From contig NZ_CP088022.1 of assembly GCF_013373795.3 (NCBI RefSeq), positions 2,604,001 through 2,668,000 on the forward strand: a DNA stretch of 64,000 bases, written 5' to 3'. The position numbers and the translations under genes are program-made. Below the pieces are notes generated by a model. That model saw only the letters and a list, made by a program, of their open reading frames with translations, searched no databases and was not told the DNA's origin. This document shows positions 1-6,628 of this stretch, in pieces. Each line of letters starts with the position of its first letter. The stretch's first letter is position 1. This stretch comes from Bradyrhizobium quebecense. GTDB lineage: Bacteria; Pseudomonadota; Alphaproteobacteria; Rhizobiales; Xanthobacteraceae.

Positions 1-39
1 TTTGGCAATGGGTAATTGATGACAATGGACATATTTAGG

Positions 40-56
40 TGCGACAGATTGTCGCA
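40..56. promoter_or_regulatory. Perfect palindrome, operator-like
   Basis: TGCGACA, three bases, then TGTCGCA form a perfect 7+7 inverted repeat. A further half-site TGCGACA lies at 137-143. There is no T-run after it, so a DNA-binding site is more likely than a terminator. The protein that would bind is not identified. Confidence 0.4.
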
Positions 57-596
57 GGGGGCGCGAGCGTGCGCCTAAGACAGCCTAGGCCGACCCGGGA
101 ATAGGGCCGATTCAGGTGCGCGGGGCCAGGTTTGGGTGCGACACTGCGTGCCGCTGGAGGATTGCCTAGGAAGCCCTAGGAGTGCCCATGCGAGCGCGGG
201 CTGCCGTGGTAGCGGGCAGGGACAGCCAATGCGTCCTGAGCGTTCCCAAGAGGTCCTAGGGGCCTAGCAGCCCTCAAGGTCTCGTGGCCTCCCATTGTCT
301 TACACGCGAATAGGTCCGGATCGGCCCTATATACTGAGGCCGGTCCTGTAAGAGACACGCATCAAATTTCTTACAAATAGGACCTGGTCCTTGTGTCACG
401 GTTATTTGAACCGATGAAGGCCTAGCAGTCTCAGGGTCTTAGGTGCACGTGCGGGGACAGATGCGGGGAATAATGGGTCCCCTTTGGCGCGGGACCCCTA
501 TTTGGGCGCGATTTCCCACGCGATTTCAAATTTCGACGGCTTTAGGCCGTTTGCTGCTCGGCTGACGCCGCGTCTTGGGACCACCCGGGATTTCTT

Positions 597-678
597 GGGT
601 CCCATTAGGGCCGTTTCGGTCCCATTGCGGAGAATACGGGTCCCATTCGCCGCTTCCGGTACCGGTACTTGGGTCCCA
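597..678 (+). repeat. GGTCCCATT direct repeats with helical spacing
   Basis: GGTCCCATT occurs at 598, 618 and 639, that is every 20-21 bases or two helical turns, and GGTCCCA again at 672. Further copies of the core are at 475 (GGGTCCC) and, inverted, at 491 and 577. The spacing puts the copies on one face of the helix, as in iteron-type protein binding arrays. Function unknown. Confidence 0.5.
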
Positions 679-779
679 CAGGTTGACCATGGGCAACCAA
701 GGTTCCCTAGGTGTTCTATTGACCCGGGCCAATCGGAGCAAATGGTACTTTTCCTAAGTATTCTCAAGCACATGACCGT

Positions 780-802
780 TATTTCCACTCACTAATGGAT
801 AA
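780..802 (+). promoter_or_regulatory. T7-like phage promoter, copy 1
   Basis: The core ACTCACTA is identical to the T7 promoter core and is followed at the T7 spacing by GG at 797-798, the predicted start of transcription. The 11-base string TTTCCACTCAC and the later ATAA are shared with the site upstream of the phage RNA polymerase gene. This makes it a likely target of that polymerase. Confidence 0.7.
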
Positions 803-1033
803 GACGCGCCTTGATGCGCCGTACGGACGCTCGGCGTCACTTCATCTCGGGCACCTAGGGGGCTTTGGGGGTTCCTAAGAGCCTCTCAAGAGCAACCTAG
901 GTCGCTTCAACAATAATCATGAAGGTCATCTCCTTAGAGGACCTAAGAACCTAAGAACCTAGGAATCCTAAGATGGCCCGGGCCAATCGGAGCAAATGGT
1001 ACTTTTCCTAAGTATTCTCAAGCACATGACCGT

Positions 1034-1056
1034 TATTTCCACTCACTAATGGATAA
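1034..1056 (+). promoter_or_regulatory. T7-like phage promoter, copy 2
   Basis: Identical to the site 254 bases upstream, with predicted start at 1051, 168 bases before the tail fibre start codon. The two copies would drive the whole rightward late arm, since I see no equally good site further inside it. A weaker CACTCAC string occurs at 2093-2099. Confidence 0.7.
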
Positions 1057-1218
1057 GACGCGCCTTGATGCGCCGTACGGACGCTCAGCGTCACTTCATC
1101 TCGGGCACCTAGGGGGCTTTGGGGGTTCCTAAGAGCCTCTCAAGAGCAACCTAGGTCGCTTCAACAATAATCATGAAGGTCATCTCCTTAGAGGACCTAA
1201 GAACCTAGGAATCCTAAG

Positions 1219-2091
1219 ATGTCCCTCGAAACGGGCACGTACATCAACGACCTCGTGCCCACAAACCCGGTGCCATCTGACGGTCTCGGGCAGTCCGATG
1301 ATCACCTGAGGCTCATTAAGGCCGCTCTCAAGAACACCCTGCCTAACTTCACATCTGCGGTGTTGTACAGCACCCAAGCGCAAATCGACGTGGCGTCCTC
1401 GTACGTGGCAGCTCTGCTCTCCGTAGGTGTAACGCTAGGCAATGGGGCGCTCCGGGGTAACGGCACCGTGCCTGCGGGCATGATGGCGGACTTCGGTGGT
1501 GCCGCGGCTCCCACGGGCTGGCTGGCGTGCGACGGGCAGGCAATTTCGCGCACTACCTACGTGGACCTCTTCAACGCTATCGGCACAACGTGGGGCGCTG
1601 GCGACGGCAGCACCACATTCAACGTGCCAAACCTGGTTGCCTACTTCAGGCGTCACCGCGACAACGCATCGCTCGCTGGCGCGGTGGGCACGAAGAAGAA
1701 CCCGGCGAACCTCTCGCACACACATACGGGCTCAGGCACCACGGGCACCGAGAACGCCGTGCACTCGCACTTCTTCTCGGCCACCTCAGGCGCGATGTCC
1801 GCGAACGCCACGCATACGCACGGGTGGACGCAGACGCATCGGCTGTACGGCAACTTCCAGAGCTACACGTCTGGTGGCGCGGTCGGCGGCATTCAGCTGA
1901 ACAACGGCACGGACGGCTCCGTCGAACTCACCTCGACAAACACGGACCACACGCACGCTGTCAGTGGCACCACAGGTACCGAGAGCGCCTTCCACGCCCA
2001 CGCCTTCAGCTTCACCACGAGCGTAGGCAGCGTGGATGACGTTGAGGCCCGCCCGTACTCGGCGACCGTACTAACGTGCATCAAGACCTAA
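1219..2091 (+). CDS. Tail fibre protein with collar domain
   Basis: A 290-residue virion protein. The N-terminal segment (about 1-45) resembles the attachment segment of podovirus fibres. Residues of about 85-135 form a phage tail collar domain, with the GWLACDG and FNVPNL signatures. The rest is a histidine-rich repeat region (HTHTGSG, HSHFF, HTHG, HAHAF), as in collagen-like fibre tips that bind metal ions. It is the first gene of the late arm, directly behind the duplicated T7-like promoter, and its ATG is the last codon of the duplicated unit. It probably takes part in host recognition. Confidence 0.85.
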   Translation: MSLETGTYINDLVPTNPVPSDGLGQSDDHLRLIKAALKNTLPNFTSAVLYSTQAQIDVASSYVAALLSVGVTLGNGALRGNGTVPAGMMADFGGAAAPTGWLACDGQAISRTTYVDLFNAIGTTWGAGDGSTTFNVPNLVAYFRRHRDNASLAGAVGTKKNPANLSHTHTGSGTTGTENAVHSHFFSATSGAMSANATHTHGWTQTHRLYGNFQSYTSGGAVGGIQLNNGTDGSVELTSTNTDHTHAVSGTTGTESAFHAHAFSFTTSVGSVDDVEARPYSATVLTCIKT

Positions 2092-2140
2092 TCACTCACA
2101 CCGCTACCGTTAGGGTCACCTAGGTAGTCCTAGGAACCCC

Positions 2141-3760
2141 ATGGCTATTATCCCCGTCCGTGAGCTTGCCAAGTACGGCATCATCACGGACATGGACCCT
2201 TACGACCTCCCGAAAGAGGCGTGGTCCTTCGGCGTCAACGTACGCTTCCGCAACGGCAAGGTTTCCCGCGCTCCGGTCTTCCGAAACGTGGGCAACCTCA
2301 GCGGCTCGCCGCGCTACGTGTTCTCCTCGAACCCGGCGAGCGGCCTCGACTTCATCTTCATCAACTACCTGACCGGCGAACTCAAGCGCTGGCAGAATGG
2401 TGCTGAGACCGACTACTCGATCACAGGCTTCACGCCCGCTGCGACGGAAGTCACACACACGTCCTGCTCCCTCGGAGGCGTGGTCTACAGCAATCGCGCT
2501 GATCGTGTGCCGTGGTCTTTCGGACCCACCGACAGCCGCTTCCAAGCGCTGGCGAACTGGTCTTCAACGTGGCGCGCACAACTGCTGCGCACGTGTGGCG
2601 GAGCTCTCGTAGCGCTCAATGTCACGAAAGCTGGCGTCACTTTCCCCACGATGGTGAAGACGTCAAGCATCCCACTCTCTGGCACTGTTCCGGTGTCGTG
2701 GGACCAAACCCTCCCCAACACGCTCGCTACCGAGAACATCCTTGCTGACATGCAGGGGCAGATCATCGACGCCAACAACTTCGGCAACGCTCTCGCCATC
2801 TACGGCTTGAACGAAACGTGGCTGATGACGCCAGACGGCTCGACGCAAATCTACAACTACCGACAGCTGCCATTCAAGAAAGGTGCGCTGAACGCTAACT
2901 GCTCCGTCCAGATCGACGGCAAGCATCTCGTGTTCGGCCCCGACGACATCTGGACGCACGACGGCTATTCGGAGACGTCACTGTGCAACGGCACGGTGCG
3001 CGACTTTATCTTCCAGAACCTCAACCTGTCGAAGGCGAACCGCTGCTTCGTTGCTCACAATGTGAAGCTGAAGGAAGTGCACTTCTGTTACGTGTCCGCT
3101 GATCGCGGCGTATCGTTCACCGATCAGAACCAGGGCTGCAACAGGCAGGCCGTCTACAACTACGGCAACGCATCGCCTACGTGGACGTTCGATGACCTCC
3201 CGATGGTGTACGCCGCCGACAACGCGAACCTCGACACCACGCTGACTTACGCGACCGTGACCGAGACGTACGCCTCTATCGGCAGCACCTACGCGGATCA
3301 GGACGACGGCTTCAAGCGCACGCTCTGCTACGTGGGCAGCACTTGGGCTCCCAACAATCTCACGGCAAGCCTCTACGCGTTCGACCTCTACGGCCCGGGC
3401 TCCAGCGTCGTGTTTCCCGTGGACACCAACGCCACTCGGCCGCTCCAGCTGGAGAAGGACGGCATCGACCTCGACGGCATCGGAGTTGACCTCCGTGGCT
3501 ACAAGTCGGTGATCGCGCTCTATCCTCAGGCGCGCCTCGAACTCACCGCGCAGCCCTTGGTCTTCACTATGGGCTCCTGTGACTACTTCGGCGGCCCGAT
3601 CATCTACGACACCACGCAGACCTACGATGGACAGGCTCTCTACAAGCTCGACTATCGCAGCGCGGGCAGGGCGCTCGGCATGAAGATTTCCTACGCCGAC
3701 TACGCGGCCTTCACCCTCACAGGCATCGACTACGAACTCGACGCAACAGGCGAACGCTAA
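2141..3760 (+). CDS. Probable tail nozzle/tubular protein
   Basis: A 539-residue protein with a conserved-looking N-terminus (YDLPKEAWSFGVNVRFRNG) and many short beta-rich segments, including WxFGPTDSRF and HLVFGPDDIWTHDG. This pattern fits a beta-propeller tail protein such as the nozzle (tail tubular protein B) of podoviruses, but I cannot match it to T7 gp12 by motif. A 49-base gap with two CCTAGG sites precedes it. It ends in a TAATG overlap with the next gene. The assignment rests on length, composition and position next to a fibre and the ejection proteins. Confidence 0.6.
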   Translation: MAIIPVRELAKYGIITDMDPYDLPKEAWSFGVNVRFRNGKVSRAPVFRNVGNLSGSPRYVFSSNPASGLDFIFINYLTGELKRWQNGAETDYSITGFTPAATEVTHTSCSLGGVVYSNRADRVPWSFGPTDSRFQALANWSSTWRAQLLRTCGGALVALNVTKAGVTFPTMVKTSSIPLSGTVPVSWDQTLPNTLATENILADMQGQIIDANNFGNALAIYGLNETWLMTPDGSTQIYNYRQLPFKKGALNANCSVQIDGKHLVFGPDDIWTHDGYSETSLCNGTVRDFIFQNLNLSKANRCFVAHNVKLKEVHFCYVSADRGVSFTDQNQGCNRQAVYNYGNASPTWTFDDLPMVYAADNANLDTTLTYATVTETYASIGSTYADQDDGFKRTLCYVGSTWAPNNLTASLYAFDLYGPGSSVVFPVDTNATRPLQLEKDGIDLDGIGVDLRGYKSVIALYPQARLELTAQPLVFTMGSCDYFGGPIIYDTTQTYDGQALYKLDYRSAGRALGMKISYADYAAFTLTGIDYELDATGER

Positions 3761-3930
3761 TGGCAATCAGTGACACACTCACCCCGTACAAGCCGCAAGA
3801 GTTTCCGCAGCTACCGGGCTCTGAGCAGCGCTACATGACTGCAGAACTCCAGCGCGTCTCCGCATCACTCGCGGCGGCGATTGCTGTGATCAAGCAGATG
3901 GACGCCAAGCAAGTCTCGCATGGCTGGTGA
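3760..3930 (+). CDS. Small virion-region protein (56 aa)
   Basis: Begins with ATG inside the stop codon of the upstream gene (TAATG) and overlaps the next start by 11 bases, a coupling typical of this arm. The 56-residue product has no recognised domain. Residues of about 25-50 could form an amphipathic helix (QRYMTAELQRVSASLAAAI). It may be a small structural or chaperone protein. Confidence 0.7.
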   Translation: MAISDTLTPYKPQEFPQLPGSEQRYMTAELQRVSASLAAAIAVIKQMDAKQVSHGW

Positions 3931-4321
3931 TTTCGCTCGTGCCGCTGCGCACGAAGTGTTGGGCACCGACGAGTACGCGATACACATCGAAGACTTTCGG
4001 CGGGGGCAGGACACGTTCCTGCTCCTGCATCTACGCTTCACCCGCTGGACGCCTTCGGTGTTCAAGAGGTTCATCGCGCATTGGACGCTGCTGCGGCAGT
4101 GCGTGACAGCTCCGCTATTCGCGCTCGGCGAAGTGGACGACGACAAGTGGGAACGCTTCGTCACACGCTTTGGCTTCAGGTTTCTCCAGACAGTCAAATG
4201 CGAAAACGGTGAAACCCGCCGTCTCTTCATTCACGTTCTAACGGAAGCACCAACCTCCAATGTCAATGTTCAGCTCGTCCAAGGACACCAGCTCGTCCGG
4301 GACGAACAATTCCACCGTTAA
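3920..4321 (+). CDS. Phage protein, possibly gp13-like (GNAT fold)
   Basis: A 133-residue protein. Its second half (DDDKWERFVTRFGFRFLQTV followed by RRLFIHVLTE) resembles the end of the acetyltransferase-like gp13 proteins that T7-group phages encode just before the ejection proteins. The position here is equivalent. The acetyl-CoA binding motif is not obvious, so activity is doubtful. The end overlaps the next gene by 62 bases. Confidence 0.5.
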   Translation: MAGDFARAAAHEVLGTDEYAIHIEDFRRGQDTFLLLHLRFTRWTPSVFKRFIAHWTLLRQCVTAPLFALGEVDDDKWERFVTRFGFRFLQTVKCENGETRRLFIHVLTEAPTSNVNVQLVQGHQLVRDEQFHR

Positions 4322-5249
4322 TCCGTGGGCTCCTCAGGCCGGCGCGCTCACGGACGCATTCGGTAACGCGCAGACCGCCTACAACCAGTCGAGCCAAGCG
4401 CAGGCTCCCACCAATTTCACTGCCGGTTACACGCCCGATCAGCTCGCGACCTTCAACTCGATGGTGCAGCAGGGCGGCAACATGGCGGTCCCCAATTCCA
4501 ACGCCGCCGCAGGCGCAGCGCTCAACACCGCTGGCACCGCTGGCGCAACGGGCGCTCTCTCGGGCCTCGCCGCGTTCGATCCCACGAAGCTCAACAGCGC
4601 CTCGGGGATCGTAGACGCCGCGAACTCCTACGTGAACGGGCAGGACATCAACTCGCAAGTCAACAACGCGATGCTAAATGCAACGCAGACTGCGCGTGAC
4701 GTCACCATGCCGGGCATCGAGCAGAACGCAGCGCTGGGCGGCAACACCAACTCCTCGCGCACGGGCATTGCGGACGGTCTAGTCCAGCGTGGCCTCGCAG
4801 AGCAGTCCGCGAACCTCGGCGCATCGCTTCGCTCGCAGGCCTTCCAGAACGGGCTCACGCTCGCGCAGACGCAGGCCGCGAACAACAACGCATCAACCCT
4901 CGGCGCACTCAACAGCGCGGGCACCATCGGCAACAGCTCGGTGAACTCGGGAGTGAACGCGAACAACTCGTCCATCGCAAACCAGACGGCCCTGAACAAC
5001 ACGGCAGTCGCGGGTGGCGCAGGACAGCAGGCGGCCAATCAGGCGGACCTGACGAACCAGCTCCAGCAGTATCAGTCTCAGGTGTCTTCGCCGTACGCGA
5101 GCCTGCAGCAGCTCATGCAGATTATCGGCGGCCAGAATTGGGGCTCACAGACCTCGGGCACCACGACCGGCCAGAGCACCACGACCAGCAACCCTTCGCT
5201 TGTGGATGACATTGGCAAGGTGGGCGGCGCACTGTCGTCGTTCTTCTAA
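4260..5249 (+). CDS. Small ejection/internal virion protein
   Basis: A 329-residue protein rich in Asn, Ala, Ser, Gln and Gly, with few charged residues. A central segment (MPGIEQNAALGGNTNSSRTG, then LVQRGLAEQSANLGASLRSQ) resembles DNA-ejection proteins of podoviruses. Such proteins are packaged in the capsid and ejected ahead of the DNA. The start overlaps the end of the upstream gene, and the stop overlaps the ATG of the lysozyme-domain ejection protein (TAATG). The role is inferred from composition and position. Confidence 0.55.
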   Translation: MSMFSSSKDTSSSGTNNSTVNPWAPQAGALTDAFGNAQTAYNQSSQAQAPTNFTAGYTPDQLATFNSMVQQGGNMAVPNSNAAAGAALNTAGTAGATGALSGLAAFDPTKLNSASGIVDAANSYVNGQDINSQVNNAMLNATQTARDVTMPGIEQNAALGGNTNSSRTGIADGLVQRGLAEQSANLGASLRSQAFQNGLTLAQTQAANNNASTLGALNSAGTIGNSSVNSGVNANNSSIANQTALNNTAVAGGAGQQAANQADLTNQLQQYQSQVSSPYASLQQLMQIIGGQNWGSQTSGTTTGQSTTTSNPSLVDDIGKVGGALSSFF

Positions 5250-6628
5250 TGCAGGGCTTCCCCGAATACGATCCGCGCTGGGGCAACGCTATCGCTTCCA
5301 TCGAGAGTGGAGGCGAGAGCAGCCCGTACGGCGCAATAACGCCCAATCCGAATGGACGGCGCGCGCTCGGCAAGTATCAGGTGATGGAAGAGAACCTTCC
5401 CGAGTGGACCCAAGCGGCCCTCGGCAAGCGTCTCGACGCCAATCAGTTCCTCAACGACCCTGACGCGCAGGAAGCCGTCTTCAAGCACCGCTTCGGCGGC
5501 TACGTGAGCAAGTACGGCAACCCTCAAGACGCCGCGTCCGCGTGGTTCACAGGTGGCCCTCAGTCTACCGGCGCGAACAAGCGCGATAGCCTCGGCACCA
5601 CGGGCTCTGGCTACGTCGCCAAGTTCAACAAGGCCCTCGGCGAGCCACAGGGCGCACTATCTTACGCAAACACTGGAGCCCCCGTGGCAGACAATACAGA
5701 CGACGCGCCTGCGCTCAGTGCGCGTGCGCAGCTCGGCCCGGGCATCCTCGTTCCTGGTGCCGCGCGCGGTGCCGCAGGGCCGCAGGACCAGCCGTACGAC
5801 TGGCGGCAGCACCTCATGACCGCAGCCGCATTGCTGCGCGATGATCCGGACGCCACCAAGGCAGGTCTCGCTGCAGCGAACCCCCCGCTGAAGGACACGG
5901 GCTCGTACTCGCTCGGCCCCATCGACCCGCAGACGGGCATCGGCTTGCGCATCCACAACAAGACCGGACAGGTTACGACCTTCCAAGCGCAGAAGCCAAA
6001 GGACCCGGCGCAAGACGCCTACGACACCGATCAGGCGAAGAAGTTCTCGGACCTCAACACCTCCATCGCTGCCGACGCCGACAAGGCACGCAGCTCGCTC
6101 GCCAACGTTGACACGCTACGCGCGGCGCTCTCGGACCCGAATGTCTATCAGGGCTCGAACGGCGATACCGTGGCGAAGATGAAGAACTTCGCGAACAGCG
6201 CATTCGGGATGAACCTCGACGGCGTTGAGAACACGCAGGTCGCTCAGGCACTGATCAACAAGATGGTGCAGGAGAGCCGCACGCTCAACGGCGGAATGCC
6301 GGGCTCGCTGTCAGACAAGGACCTCGTGTTCTTGAAGGACGCGAACGTGGGTCTCAGCAAGTCGCCCGAAGCCAACCAGCGCATCCTCGACATCTACGAG
6401 AAGCTGCACAAGACCGCCATCGAGCGCAACGACGCGCGCATCGAATACACCAAGGGCGGCAAGATGCTGGACGACAACTTCAACACGCAGCAGGCGAAGA
6501 AGTACGCAGAACGCAAGGCTGAGATGGACGCCGCCGACAAGGCAGCGCCCGCCGCAGCTCCCGCTCGACCCTCAACGCCCGGCCCGGTCAGCAAGACGAA
6601 GACCGGCATCACTTGGAGCATCAACTAA
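5249..6628 (+). CDS. Ejection protein with lytic transglycosylase domain
   Basis: A 459-residue protein. The N-terminal 130 residues look like a soluble lytic transglycosylase/lysozyme-like domain, with the catalytic glutamate probably Glu19 in SIESGG, followed by ALGKYQVM, typical of phage-borne muramidases. The remainder is helical and Ala/Lys/Asp-rich, as in internal virion proteins. It probably opens peptidoglycan locally during DNA entry. It lies between two other candidate ejection proteins, with TAATG and adjacent stop-start junctions. Confidence 0.8.
   Translation: MQGFPEYDPRWGNAIASIESGGESSPYGAITPNPNGRRALGKYQVMEENLPEWTQAALGKRLDANQFLNDPDAQEAVFKHRFGGYVSKYGNPQDAASAWFTGGPQSTGANKRDSLGTTGSGYVAKFNKALGEPQGALSYANTGAPVADNTDDAPALSARAQLGPGILVPGAARGAAGPQDQPYDWRQHLMTAAALLRDDPDATKAGLAAANPPLKDTGSYSLGPIDPQTGIGLRIHNKTGQVTTFQAQKPKDPAQDAYDTDQAKKFSDLNTSIAADADKARSSLANVDTLRAALSDPNVYQGSNGDTVAKMKNFANSAFGMNLDGVENTQVAQALINKMVQESRTLNGGMPGSLSDKDLVFLKDANVGLSKSPEANQRILDIYEKLHKTAIERNDARIEYTKGGKMLDDNFNTQQAKKYAERKAEMDAADKAAPAAAPARPSTPGPVSKTKTGITWSIN

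Larger units (their letters stand above)
1..1218. other. Non-coding regulatory block of the prophage
   Basis: No open reading frame here looks like a protein. The stretch holds a perfect palindrome (40-56), a 13-base palindrome (379-391), a short inverted repeat (399-413), GGTCCCA direct repeats (475-678), eleven CCTAGG sites by my count, and a tandem duplication (723-1221) whose two copies each carry a T7-like promoter. It is the leader of the late operon and may also hold operator or replication signals. The functions of the repeats are inferred only from their arrangement. Confidence 0.7.
723..1221 (+). repeat. Tandem direct duplication of about 250 bp
   Basis: Copy 1 (723-975) and copy 2 (977-1221) are offset by 254 bases. 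I see one substitution in the aligned part, and an extra 8-base CCTAAGAA-type unit near the end of copy 1. Each copy includes a T7-like promoter and ends with ATG. In copy 2 this ATG is the start codon of the tail fibre gene. The duplication therefore doubles the late promoter region and looks recent. Confidence 0.92.

Noticed and set aside
475..678. CRISPR array from the GGTCCCATT repeats
   Set aside because: The repeat is only seven to nine bases, the spacing is 11-33 bases, and there are no cas genes.
484..795. Open frame of 103 codons in the left regulatory block, and two minus-strand frames over the same stretch
   Set aside because: The frames run through the direct repeats and the promoter copy, have no ribosome site, and give low-complexity Pro/Arg/Ser-rich products. 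I treat the block as non-coding.
2091..2113. A third T7-like promoter before the gene at 2141
   Set aside because: It has CACTCAC but lacks the flanking TTTC, the GG start and the ATAA shared by the other sites, so it is listed only as weak.
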